Origin: a bacterium | GTDB taxonomy: Bacteria; Bacillota; Clostridia; Oscillospirales; Oscillospiraceae | Length of the DNA: 64,000 bases | Assembly (NCBI GenBank): GCA_004560305.1 | Contig: SFVI01000006.1 | Location: 1 to 64,000 of the forward strand | Reading direction: 5' to 3' | Notes under the pieces: generated by a model | The model's database searches: none | What the model saw: only the letters and a program-made list of their open reading frames with translations | What the model was told of the DNA's origin: nothing | Translations under genes and position numbers: made by a program | Shown here: positions 39,345 to 47,685 of the stretch, one piece after another | Position numbering within the stretch: position 1 is the first letter of the stretch | How the letters are laid out: the number at the start of each line of letters is the position of its first letter

Positions 39345-40271
39345 ATGGCATTTACCGCTCAGGATGTTAAGACTCTCCGTGAGATGACCAATGTTGGCAT
39401 GATGGACTGCAAGAAGGCCCTGACCGAGACCGACGGCGACATGGACAAGGCTGTGGAATGGCTCCGTGAGAAGGGCCTGGCCAAGGCCGCCAAGAAGGCC
39501 GGCCGCATCGCTGCCGAGGGCATGGCTTACGCCGAAGTTTGCCCTAAGTGCGGCGTGGGCGCCGTGGTGGAAGTCAACTGCGAGACCGACTTCTGCGCCA
39601 AGAGCGACCTGTTCGTGGCTTTCGTGAAGGACATCTGCAAGGTGGTCCTGCAGGATAACCCCGCCGACGTGGCCGCCCTGTTGAACTGCAAGTACCCCGG
39701 CAGCGAGCTGACCGTGGCCGAAACCCTGCCTGAGAAGGTCATGAGCATCGGCGAGAACCTGCAGATCCGCCGCTTCGCCCGCTTTGACAAGAACACCAGC
39801 GTGGCTTACGTTCACGCCGGCGGCAAGATCGGCGTGCTGGTGAACCTGGCTGTGGAGGGCGGTATTGATGCCACCGAGATCGGCAAGGATGTTGCCATGC
39901 AGATCGCCGCTCTGAACCCCCGCTTCTGGGACAAGAGCAACGTTACTGCCGAAGTGCTGGAAGAGGAGAAGAAGATCGCTCTGGCCCTGATGGATCAGGA
40001 CCCCAAGATGGCCTCCAAGCCCCAGCAGGTCAAGGAGAAGATCGTCCTCGGCAAGCTGAACAAGTTCTACGAGGAGAACTGCCTGCTGCAGCAGGAGTTC
40101 GTGAAGGACAATTCCATGACCGTGGAGAAGTACATCGCCAGCGCTGCCAAGGCTCTGGGCGGCTCCGTCAAGTTTGTTGACGCTGTTCGCTTCATGAAGG
40201 GCGAGGGCATCGAGAAGAAGGAAGAGGACTTCGCCGCTGAGGTGGCTGCCCAGATGAACATGGGCAAGTAA
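39345..40271 (+). CDS. tsf: Elongation factor Ts
   Basis: The 308-residue product is the nucleotide exchange factor of EF-Tu. The N-terminal UBA-like domain and signature TNVGMMDCKKAL are intact, as is VEVNCETDFCAKSDLF. A CPKCG motif sits just before the latter (about residues 62-66), with further Cys residues in NCETDFC, giving a possible metal site unusual for EF-Ts. The ATG at 39345 is chosen because GGAGG lies 9 nt upstream; ATG 39339 is only 3 nt from it. Confidence 0.97.
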   Translation: MAFTAQDVKTLREMTNVGMMDCKKALTETDGDMDKAVEWLREKGLAKAAKKAGRIAAEGMAYAEVCPKCGVGAVVEVNCETDFCAKSDLFVAFVKDICKVVLQDNPADVAALLNCKYPGSELTVAETLPEKVMSIGENLQIRRFARFDKNTSVAYVHAGGKIGVLVNLAVEGGIDATEIGKDVAMQIAALNPRFWDKSNVTAEVLEEEKKIALALMDQDPKMASKPQQVKEKIVLGKLNKFYEENCLLQQEFVKDNSMTVEKYIASAAKALGGSVKFVDAVRFMKGEGIEKKEEDFAAEVAAQMNMGK

Positions 40272-40295
40272 GCCTTTCGGAAAGAGAATACGATC

Positions 40296-40331
40296 AAAAA
40301 AGCAGACCGGCATATGCCGGTCTGCTTTTTT
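40296..40331. terminator. Perfect 36-bp palindromic terminator between tsf and a Nudix gene
   Basis: Two 18-nt arms (left AAAAAAGCAGACCGGCAT) meet at CATATG with U tracts on both sides. It serves the two convergent genes. Confidence 0.88.
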
Positions 40332-40332
40332 A

Positions 40333-41133
40333 CTATCGTGCGTCCAGCACTTCCTCAATAAACTGGAAGGGGACAAAACGGCCCTCTGCGTGCATTTCCA
40401 GAATCTCCTCCCGGGTGGCATAGCGCTTGTCGCAGGTCTCCCCGGGCTGGAGCACCACGTCCTCCAGGGCAAAATCCTGCTGAAAAAGCCACACATCGCA
40501 GATAAAATGGTCTTCCTGGTAGGTTTTTACGATCCTGCCCCGGGCAGGGTCAAGGGTCAGGCCCGTCTCCTCCCGGATTTCCCGCAGGCAGGCGGAGAGA
40601 CTGTCGTCCCCGGCCTGGGCGGCGCCGCCGGGACTTTCCCACATACCGCCGTAGCCCTTGTTGGGGCTGCGCTTGGTCAGCAGGTAGCGGCCCTGGCTGT
40701 CCCGGATCCAGACGTGGATCACCAAATGGTAATCTCCCTCCCCCAGCTCCTGCCCCCGGGGGTGGAGCCGGCCAGTGGGCCGCCGGTTGGCGTCATACAC
40801 GTCCCAAAGCTCCTGGCCGCCGCTCTGCCGGTTCAGCCAGCAGTTGACCCAGAGGGCAAGGGCGGGCAGCGTTTCCCGGCTCTCCGGCAGCAGGATCACC
40901 GGCTGATCGGGGGGCAGCGCCTCCAGAGCCGTCTCCATGGCCCGGTGGCTGCTTTCCTCCAGAAATACACATTGGCCCGCATCCAGCAGGGCAACCCCTT
41001 CCAGCTCCTTTGGCAGTCCGGCCAGCCGGACTGCGGGCAGGGCCAGAAAACGCAGGCCGTTATGACGGCAGAAATCCGCCGCCGCTTGAAGTTGAGCCGG
41101 ATCGTGGGGCGCGGCCATTCCAAAAATGGGCAT
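40333..41133 (-). CDS. Nudix hydrolase with an unassigned N-terminal domain
   Basis: The 266-residue product has a Nudix domain from about residue 105, preceded by WDVYDANRRPTGRLHPRG as in the IPP-isomerase-like Nudix group. The Nudix box runs GAAQAGDDSLSACL then REIREETGL; the first conserved Glu is Asp, the catalytic REIREE part is intact. The N-terminal 100 residues have no motif I recognise. Substrate is unknown. The gene converges on tsf and diverges from the MarR gene. Confidence 0.85.
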   Translation of the reverse strand: MPIFGMAAPHDPAQLQAAADFCRHNGLRFLALPAVRLAGLPKELEGVALLDAGQCVFLEESSHRAMETALEALPPDQPVILLPESRETLPALALWVNCWLNRQSGGQELWDVYDANRRPTGRLHPRGQELGEGDYHLVIHVWIRDSQGRYLLTKRSPNKGYGGMWESPGGAAQAGDDSLSACLREIREETGLTLDPARGRIVKTYQEDHFICDVWLFQQDFALEDVVLQPGETCDKRYATREEILEMHAEGRFVPFQFIEEVLDAR

Positions 41134-41249
41134 AATATCACCTCGTATTCACAATTTGTAGCAAATCCTTCACAGTTTGTCAATATCCTGCCGTGAAACT
41201 GCATGAATGCCGGCTGCTTCGGCCGGCGTCTTTTTGTGGCGGTTTTCCC

Positions 41250-41277
41250 TTGACTTTGAAAAAAAGACTGATAAAAT
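41250..41277 (+). promoter_or_regulatory. Promoter of the MarR-ABC exporter operon
   Basis: TTGACT (41250-41255) and TAAAAT (41272-41277) are 16 bp apart, with the start expected within the palindrome just downstream. Confidence 0.7.
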
Positions 41278-41279
41278 AC

Positions 41280-41291
41280 GTAGTGCACTAC
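41280..41291. promoter_or_regulatory. Palindrome GTAGTGCACTAC, likely MarR operator
   Basis: This 12-bp perfect palindrome covers the predicted transcription start 3 bp after the -10 box. Position and length fit autorepression by the MarR protein encoded next. Confidence 0.6.
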
Positions 41292-41313
41292 CTAATAAAA
41301 AGAAGGTGAAGTC

Positions 41314-41811
41314 ATGAAATACGATCTGCCCTATGGGATGCGATTTTCTATCCTGGGCAGGACTTTCAAGCGGCAGCTGGACCAGCGGCTGCTGGAAAAG
41401 GACCTGACCGGGGTGCAGCTGGGGGTGCTGAAGGAGCTGGAGCGCCTGGAAGCCGCCGGCGCTGCCGAAGTAAACCAGCGGGATCTGGAAAACGCCAGTC
41501 ATGTGACCCACCCCACCATGACGGAGATTCTCAAGCGCCTGGAGCGGAAGGGCTTCATCCGCTGCTGCCAGAGCAGTCATGACCGGCGGCATAAATGCAT
41601 TTTCTCCACGGAGAAAGCCCGGCAGCTACAGCAGGAGATGAGCTATATGGACAGCGCCATTCTGGCTGAACTGAGCTGTGGCCTGAGCCAGCAGCAGCTG
41701 GAGGCCCTGGGGGAGATTCTGGACGTTATGCTGGATAACGCATTGAAAACCTGTAAGAAAGGATGCGATGAGAATGATCAGAAAACTTGTGGGCAGCATT
41801 CGGGAATATAA
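41314..41811 (+). CDS. MarR-family transcriptional regulator
   Basis: The 165-residue product has the winged-helix MarR fold: VNQRDLENASHVTHPTMTEIL is the recognition region and HDRRHKCIFSTEKA the wing. A Cys-rich C-terminus (KTCKKGCDENDQKTCGQ) might add redox or metal sensitivity. AGAAGGTGA precedes the ATG. It leads an operon with two ABC exporter halves, the first of which starts 44 nt before its stop, so regulator and transporter are translationally coupled. Repression released by the exporter's substrate is the usual logic. Confidence 0.92.
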   Translation: MKYDLPYGMRFSILGRTFKRQLDQRLLEKDLTGVQLGVLKELERLEAAGAAEVNQRDLENASHVTHPTMTEILKRLERKGFIRCCQSSHDRRHKCIFSTEKARQLQQEMSYMDSAILAELSCGLSQQQLEALGEILDVMLDNALKTCKKGCDENDQKTCGQHSGI

Positions 41812-43516
41812 AAAAGTAACCCTGCTGACCCTGCTGCTGATGGTGGGGGAAGTATTCTTTGAAGTGCTGATCCCCTTTATCACGGCGGATATGGTGAACG
41901 ATATCAAGGCCGGGGCGCCCATGGACGGAGTACTGAAGACCGGGCTTTTGCTGCTGGTCATGGCCATGCTGTCCCTGTCCTGCGGCGCTCTTGGGGCTGT
42001 TACTTGTGCCAGAGCCTCCTCCGGCTTCGGCAAAAACCTGCGCCGGGATATTTTCACCCGGGTGCAGGACTTCTCCTTTGAGAATATCGACCGCTTTTCC
42101 TCCGCCTCACTGGTGACCCGGATGACCACGGACGTGAACAATGTGCAGATGTCCTTCATGATGCTGATCCGCATCGCCGTCCGCGCTCCGCTGACCTTTA
42201 TTTTCGCCATTACCATGGCCTATATCATGGGCGGCAAGCTGGCTACCACCTTTGTCGTTGTGGTGCCGGTGCTGGTGTTCGGGCTGGCGATGATCGCCCG
42301 CAAGGCCATGCCGGCGTTCCGGGCGGTTTTCAACAAGTACGATAAGCTGAATGAGTCCATCGAGGAGAACGTCCGGGCCATGCGGGTGGTCAAGGGCTTC
42401 ACCCGGGAGGACTATGAAAAGAAAAAATTCGCCGCTGCCTCTCAGGATATCTGCGCCGACTTCACCAAGGCGGAGCGGATCGTGGCCCTGAACTCGCCGC
42501 TGATGCAGTTTTGCGTGTACTTCAATATGCTGTTTGTGTTGACGGTGGGCTCCAAGCTGATCATCAGCTCCGGCGGCACCACCATTGATGTGGGTCAGAT
42601 CTCCGCCATGCTGACCTATGGCATGCAGATTTTGATGAGCCTGATGATGATTTCCATGATCTATGTGATGCTCACCATGTCCGCCGAATCGGCCAAGCGA
42701 ATCTGCCAGGTGCTGGACGAGGAGACCAGTCTCCACAATCCGGACCAGCCGGTGCGCACCGTGGCTGACGGATCCGTAGATTTTGAGAATGTCAGCTTCA
42801 AATACAGCCGGAAGGCCAAGCGCAGCGCCCTGGAGAATGTAAGCCTGCACATTGACTCCGGCATGACCGTGGGCGTGTTGGGCGGCACCGGCACCGGCAA
42901 GTCCACCCTGGTACAGCTGATCCCCCGGCTTTATGACGTCACTGAGGGCAGCGTGAAGGTGGGCGGCGTGGATGTGCGGGACTATGACCTGGATGCTCTC
43001 CGCTCCGCCGTGTCCATGGTGCTGCAGAAGAACCTGCTGTTTTCCGGCACCATCAAGGACAATCTGCGCTGGGGCAACGAAAACGCCACCGACCAGGAGA
43101 TGGAGGAGGCCTGCCGCCTGGCCCAGGCAGATGATTTTATCCGTTCCTTCCCCGACGGCTATGACACCTGGATTGAGCAGGGCGGCGCCAATGTCTCCGG
43201 CGGCCAGAAACAGCGGCTGTGCATCGCCCGGGCCCTGCTGAAAAAGCCCAAAATTCTCATTCTGGACGACTCCACCAGCGCCGTGGATACCCGGACCGAC
43301 GCCCTGATCCGGGAGGGCTTCCGCAAATTCATCCCGGAGACCACCAAGATCATCATTGCCCAGCGCATCGCCTCCGTCCAGGACGCGGACCTGATCCTGG
43401 TCATGGAAAACGGACGCATTGTGGACATGGGCGACCATCAGAGCCTGATGGCGCGCAGCCCCATCTATCGGGAAATCTATCAGCAGCAGAACAAGGGAGG
43501 TGAGGAGAATGAATAA
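41768..43516 (+). CDS. Heterodimeric ABC exporter, half with degenerate ATPase site
   Basis: The 582-residue product is a full half-transporter: six membrane helices, then an ATPase domain with Walker A GGTGTGKST, signature VSGGQ, and Walker B ILILDDSTSAVD. The catalytic Glu after Walker B is replaced by Asp, the sign of the degenerate site in heterodimeric exporters such as TM287/288 or BmrCD. The start ATG 41768 lies 5 nt from GAAAGG. The partner gene overlaps its end by 8 nt. Multidrug or peptide export is likely. Confidence 0.93.
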   Translation: MRMIRKLVGSIREYKKVTLLTLLLMVGEVFFEVLIPFITADMVNDIKAGAPMDGVLKTGLLLLVMAMLSLSCGALGAVTCARASSGFGKNLRRDIFTRVQDFSFENIDRFSSASLVTRMTTDVNNVQMSFMMLIRIAVRAPLTFIFAITMAYIMGGKLATTFVVVVPVLVFGLAMIARKAMPAFRAVFNKYDKLNESIEENVRAMRVVKGFTREDYEKKKFAAASQDICADFTKAERIVALNSPLMQFCVYFNMLFVLTVGSKLIISSGGTTIDVGQISAMLTYGMQILMSLMMISMIYVMLTMSAESAKRICQVLDEETSLHNPDQPVRTVADGSVDFENVSFKYSRKAKRSALENVSLHIDSGMTVGVLGGTGTGKSTLVQLIPRLYDVTEGSVKVGGVDVRDYDLDALRSAVSMVLQKNLLFSGTIKDNLRWGNENATDQEMEEACRLAQADDFIRSFPDGYDTWIEQGGANVSGGQKQRLCIARALLKKPKILILDDSTSAVDTRTDALIREGFRKFIPETTKIIIAQRIASVQDADLILVMENGRIVDMGDHQSLMARSPIYREIYQQQNKGGEENE

Positions 43517-45449
43517 ACACGGCCCTCATGGCAGCTTCCGCGGAGCAAGCGCAGGCGGCGGCAGACCCCAGGCAAACTTTTCGGCGCTGGGCGCAGTGGT
43601 GAAGAAGTTCTTCGGCTATTACCCGGTGCTGGCACCGCTGACCATGCTGTGCATTCTGTTCTCCTCCGTGGTGTCCTCCATTCCCTCCCTGTTTGTCCAG
43701 AATGTACTGGCCATCATCGAGAAATGGTATGTCAGCCGGGACTGGCTGGCTGCCAAGGCGGAGATCATGCCCTATATCGGCCTGCTGGCGGTGCTGTACC
43801 TGCTGTCCCTGATCTCCATGCTGACCTATACCCAGCTGATGGCCTACATGACCCAGGGCTTCCTGGATAAGCTGCGCAGGGAGGTCTTCAACGGTATGCA
43901 GGACCTGCCCATCCGCTATTTTGACACCCATCAGCATGGCGACATCATGAGCCATTACACCAACGACATCGACACCCTCCGTCAGCTGGTGAGCCAGAGC
44001 ATCCCCTCCCTGATCCAGTCCGGGGCCATTGTGCTGGTAGTCTTTTCCATCATGCTGTATTTCAGCGTGTGGATGACGATGGTGCTGCTGCTGGGCGTGC
44101 TTGCCATGTTTCTGGTGGTAAAGAAGGTGGGCGGCGGTTCTGCCAGGTTCTTCCTGCGCCAGCAGCAGTCGGTTGCCAAAACCGAGGGCTTCGTTCAGGA
44201 GATGATGAACGGCCAGAAGGTCATTAAGGTCTTCTGCCATGAGAAGCAGAGCATTGAGGATTTTGACCGGGTCAATAACGCCCTGTGTGAGGACAGCTTC
44301 CGTGCCCACGCCTATGCCAATATTCTGGGGCCAATCATCGGTAACATCGGCAACATTCTCTATGTGGCCCTGGCTCTGGCAGGGGGCGTGTTCCTGCTGC
44401 TGGATGTGCCCAGCCTCAGTCTCTCCGGAAAAGCCTTCTCCATCAGTATCCTGGTGCCCTTCCTGAACATGGCCAGGCAGTTCACCGGCAACGTGAATAC
44501 TCTCAGCCAGCAGATCAACGCCATTGTTATGGCCGGCGCCGGCGCCAGCCGGGTTATGACCCTGATGGCAGAGCAGCCGGAGACGGACGAAGGCTATGTG
44601 ACTCTGGTGAACGTAAAGGTGGCGGACGACGGCACCATGACGGAAACCACGGAACGCACCGGCCATTGGGCCTGGCGGCATCCCCATGGGGACGGCAGCG
44701 TGACCTACACCCCCCTGCAGGGCGATGTGCGCATGACGGATGTGGACTTTGCCTATGAAGAGGGCAAACCCGTGCTCCACGACGTCAGCGTCTATGCCGA
44801 GCCGGGGCAGAAGGTGGCCTTCGTAGGTGCCACCGGCGCCGGTAAGACCACCATCACCAACCTGATCAACCGCTTCTATGACATTGCCGACGGCAAGATC
44901 CGCTACGACGGCATCAACATCAACAAGATCAAAAAGGCGGACCTGCGCCGCTCCTTGGGCCTGGTGCTGCAGGAAACGGTGCTCTTCACCGGCACCGTCA
45001 TGGAGAACATCCGCTACGGCCGGCTGGACGCCAGCGACGACGATTGCATTGCCGCCGCCCGGCTGGCCGGGGCTGACGACTTCATCAGCCGCCTGCCGGA
45101 AGGCTATGACACCATGCTGGAGAACAACGGTGCCAACCTGTCCCAGGGCCAGCGCCAACTGCTGGCCATTGCCCGGGCCGCCGTGGCCGACCCCCCGGTG
45201 ATGATCCTGGACGAGGCCACCTCCTCCATCGACACCCGCACCGAGGCCATCGTCCAGCAGGGCATGGATAAGCTGATGGAGGGAAGAACCGTCTTTGTCA
45301 TTGCCCACCGGCTCTCCACCGTCCGCAACAGCGACGTGATCATGGTCCTTGACCACGGCCGCATCATCGAACGGGGCAGCCACCAGAAGCTGATCGAAGA
45401 AAAAGGCACCTACTACCGGCTCTACACCGGCGCCTTTGAACTGGAATAA
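43509..45449 (+). CDS. Heterodimeric ABC exporter, half with catalytic ATPase site
   Basis: The 646-residue product has six helices and an ATPase domain with Walker A GATGAGKTT, signature LSQGQ, and Walker B MILDEATSSID with the catalytic Glu. Thus the sequence-divergent signature pairs with the partner's Asp-containing site, while the intact site is built from this Walker pair and the partner's VSGGQ. A Gly/His-rich cytosolic lead (MNKHGPHGSFRGASAGGG) precedes helix 1, and a short insertion (residues near 365-400) lies before the ATPase domain. ATG 43509 is 8 nt from GGAGG. Confidence 0.93.
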   Translation: MNKHGPHGSFRGASAGGGRPQANFSALGAVVKKFFGYYPVLAPLTMLCILFSSVVSSIPSLFVQNVLAIIEKWYVSRDWLAAKAEIMPYIGLLAVLYLLSLISMLTYTQLMAYMTQGFLDKLRREVFNGMQDLPIRYFDTHQHGDIMSHYTNDIDTLRQLVSQSIPSLIQSGAIVLVVFSIMLYFSVWMTMVLLLGVLAMFLVVKKVGGGSARFFLRQQQSVAKTEGFVQEMMNGQKVIKVFCHEKQSIEDFDRVNNALCEDSFRAHAYANILGPIIGNIGNILYVALALAGGVFLLLDVPSLSLSGKAFSISILVPFLNMARQFTGNVNTLSQQINAIVMAGAGASRVMTLMAEQPETDEGYVTLVNVKVADDGTMTETTERTGHWAWRHPHGDGSVTYTPLQGDVRMTDVDFAYEEGKPVLHDVSVYAEPGQKVAFVGATGAGKTTITNLINRFYDIADGKIRYDGININKIKKADLRRSLGLVLQETVLFTGTVMENIRYGRLDASDDDCIAAARLAGADDFISRLPEGYDTMLENNGANLSQGQRQLLAIARAAVADPPVMILDEATSSIDTRTEAIVQQGMDKLMEGRTVFVIAHRLSTVRNSDVIMVLDHGRIIERGSHQKLIEEKGTYYRLYTGAFELE

Positions 45450-45459
45450 TCTGAACGCC

Positions 45460-45494
45460 ACTCCCGGCAGCCTTTGGGCCGCCGGGAGTTTTTT
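45460..45494 (+). terminator. Intrinsic terminator of the MarR-ABC operon
   Basis: A 9-bp perfect stem (ACTCCCGGC/GCCGGGAGT) with a 12-nt loop runs into TTTTTT. The U tract overlaps the TTGACA box of the next promoter. Confidence 0.85.
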
Positions 45495-45521
45495 GACAAG
45501 CGGGGAGGACTGTAGTATAAT
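45493..45521 (+). promoter_or_regulatory. Full-consensus promoter of the Nif11-like/GT-C/NlpC unit
   Basis: TTGACA (45493-45498) and TATAAT (45516-45521) are 17 bp apart, both at full consensus. Confidence 0.8.
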
Positions 45522-45558
45522 CGGAAAACATGGAAACTACGGAATCGGAGCTGAGAAC

Positions 45559-45891
45559 ATGTACAAAAATGTGGAAAAGTTTTTTGCCATCTATGATGCT
45601 GACCCGGCGCTGCAGGAGCGGCTGTGCCAGGCGGAAGCGGCCTATCCCGGCTCTCTGGAGATCCGGGAGGCGGTGGCGGAGCATGTGCTGCTGCCGGTGG
45701 CGGCGGAACTGGGCCTGCCCTTCAGCCTGCTGGACCTGAAGGTCTATGAGACAAAAAAGAAAGCCCGAGACCATCAGGATGTGGCCCTTACTGAGGAGGA
45801 ACTGGCCCAGCCCCTGGAGGAGCACCACTATTGGCTGCTGGAGCATGGCTGGGAATTTGCCAAGCCGGAGGAGGGCAGCTGCGGTGATTGA
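45559..45891 (+). CDS. Small protein with possible Nif11-like N-terminus
   Basis: The 110-residue product begins MYKNVEKFFAIYDADPALQ and continues with VAAELGLPFSLLDLK, an order of motifs that resembles Nif11-type domains (helix, DPxL, Glu-rich helix, AxxxGxxFSxxxL). It lacks the Gly-Gly leader cleavage site and Cys/Ser/Thr-rich core of RiPP precursors; it ends in an acidic LTEEELAQ stretch and EEGSCGD. ATG 45559 is chosen because it follows the strong promoter and a GGAG. The next gene overlaps by 8 nt. The family call is tentative. Confidence 0.65.
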   Translation: MYKNVEKFFAIYDADPALQERLCQAEAAYPGSLEIREAVAEHVLLPVAAELGLPFSLLDLKVYETKKKARDHQDVALTEEELAQPLEEHHYWLLEHGWEFAKPEEGSCGD

Positions 45892-47662
45892 CAAGCTGCT
45901 TCAAGTCCTGCGCCTGCTGTGGCTGGTTCTGGCCTGCTATGGCCATCTGCGTTTTTGGATGCGCCGCTTCCGGCTGCCGGTGGAGCTGGCGCTGCCGGTA
46001 AGCCTATGTGCCGTGGGACTGGGGCTGTTTGTGGCAGGCTGTCTGGGGATACTTCTGCCGGTGAGCTGGCTGCTGTTGGCCCTGGGTGTGGCTCTGGCCG
46101 GATACAGCCTGTGGAAACGGGAAGGGATTCGCCCGCTGCTTACGCCAGGACTGCTGCTGTGGCTTCTGCTGTGCGGTCTGGCTCTGTACCTGGTCTACGG
46201 TCAGGTATTTTATTATATCGATAACTTCAGCCACTGGGCCACGGCGGTGAAGGTGCTGCTGGCCAATGACGCTTTTCCCACCGCTGCGGATTATCACATT
46301 TACTTTCCCAAATACCCGCTGGGCAGTTCTGTGCTGGTATACTGGCTGTCCCGGATGGCGGGGATTTACAGCGAGTGGTTCCAGATGCTGTGCCAGGCGG
46401 TGCTGATCGCGGCCTGCCTCTCCGCCCCGCTGGCACTGGTTCCCAGGGGGAAGAAAGCCGGCTGGGACTGGGCGCTCTGGGCGGTCTTCGCGCTGTGCGT
46501 TGTGGGCTGCAATATTGAGCTGACCAGCCTGTATGTGGATAACCTGATGCCCCTGATCGGCCTGGCCGGGGTCTGCCTCTGGCTGTACGGCCGGGAGAAC
46601 GGGGAGACCTTCCTGCCCCTGCTGATCCTTTGCTGCTATGTGGTCACGGTGAAGCAGAGCGGCATCTTCTTTGCCGCCGTGCTGATCCTGCTGGCACTGC
46701 TGGACAGTCCGAAGAAAAAGCTGGCCCTGAAGCCAGCGCTGGTGATGACCGCTGCGATGGCGGCAGTGAAGCTGCTGTGGTCGGTTCATGTGAAGCTGGC
46801 CTACGGCCTTTCTTCCGGCGAAAGGAGCATGAGCCTCGCGGGCCTGTTCCCCGGCTTTGCCGATAAGACTGCGGAAGATGTGAGCACCATCATCCGGAGC
46901 ATGGCCCAGACCCTGTGCCGACCGGAGACGCTGCTGCCGGTGCTGGCGCTGTTGCTGTGCGCTCTGCTGCTGGCCCGGCGCTGCAGGAGCCGGCGGCGCT
47001 TTGTCCGCCTTGCTGTCATCGGCGGGGCCTTCTGGCTGCTGTACTGCCTGGGCCAGGGGGCCATGTACATTCTCTTCATGCCTCAGGGTGAGGCGGTGCG
47101 TCTGGCCGCCTTTGAGCGGTATTTTGCCACCCTGCAAATCTTTACGACGGGATATTTCCTGGTCCTTATAGAGCAGGAAATACAGGAAGCGGTGCTGAAC
47201 AGCCGCAGGAGGCTTGCAGCTTTGGCTGGCCTTTGCGCCTTGTGCCTTTTGATGCTGGCCCCTTCACCCAAGTATTTCCTTCGAACCGAGCAGCGGGTAC
47301 CCTGCTTTTTGGCGGATACCAACGAACAGCTGAATCTGGACTGGGCCCGTGCCCAGGGAAAGCCGGCGTTCTGGGCTTCCATCCGCAGCGAGTTTGACCG
47401 GGTCATCGATCAATACCATATCCCCCAGGGCCTGACCTACACCGTGTTCATCGGCCAGGACTACAGCATTGAGGTGCGGGTGCTGGCCAATTATCTGCTC
47501 TCCTCTGCCGGAACCTATGTCTGTACCGATGCGGAAATTCCGGAGAAGGGCATGGATTGCAAAACCTTTGATTACTACATCGTCCTGGAGGAGACCGAGG
47601 CCAATATGGCCTTCATCCGGGATACCTTTGGTACCGCCGACCGGGCGGGCTACACCTACTGA
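45884..47662 (+). CDS. Polytopic membrane protein, GT-C glycosyltransferase-like
   Basis: The 592-residue product has about 12-13 membrane helices and a C-terminal soluble part of about 120 residues. The first large loop has YYIDNFSHWATAVKVLL followed by YFPKYPLGSSVLVYW, which resembles the acidic first-loop motif of GT-C enzymes using lipid-phosphate sugars. The start is GTG 45884, after GGAGGAG and overlapping the preceding stop by 8 nt. Surface glycan assembly is inferred; an unrelated polytopic protein is possible. Confidence 0.7.
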   Translation: MIDKLLQVLRLLWLVLACYGHLRFWMRRFRLPVELALPVSLCAVGLGLFVAGCLGILLPVSWLLLALGVALAGYSLWKREGIRPLLTPGLLLWLLLCGLALYLVYGQVFYYIDNFSHWATAVKVLLANDAFPTAADYHIYFPKYPLGSSVLVYWLSRMAGIYSEWFQMLCQAVLIAACLSAPLALVPRGKKAGWDWALWAVFALCVVGCNIELTSLYVDNLMPLIGLAGVCLWLYGRENGETFLPLLILCCYVVTVKQSGIFFAAVLILLALLDSPKKKLALKPALVMTAAMAAVKLLWSVHVKLAYGLSSGERSMSLAGLFPGFADKTAEDVSTIIRSMAQTLCRPETLLPVLALLLCALLLARRCRSRRRFVRLAVIGGAFWLLYCLGQGAMYILFMPQGEAVRLAAFERYFATLQIFTTGYFLVLIEQEIQEAVLNSRRRLAALAGLCALCLLMLAPSPKYFLRTEQRVPCFLADTNEQLNLDWARAQGKPAFWASIRSEFDRVIDQYHIPQGLTYTVFIGQDYSIEVRVLANYLLSSAGTYVCTDAEIPEKGMDCKTFDYYIVLEETEANMAFIRDTFGTADRAGYTY

Positions 47663-47685
47663 GAACTGCTCAGGGAGCACAGAAG

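Noticed and set aside
45559..45891. RiPP precursor peptide
   Set aside because: There is no Gly-Gly cleavage site, no Cys/Ser/Thr core, and no modification enzyme nearby; only the Nif11-like resemblance is kept as a finding.
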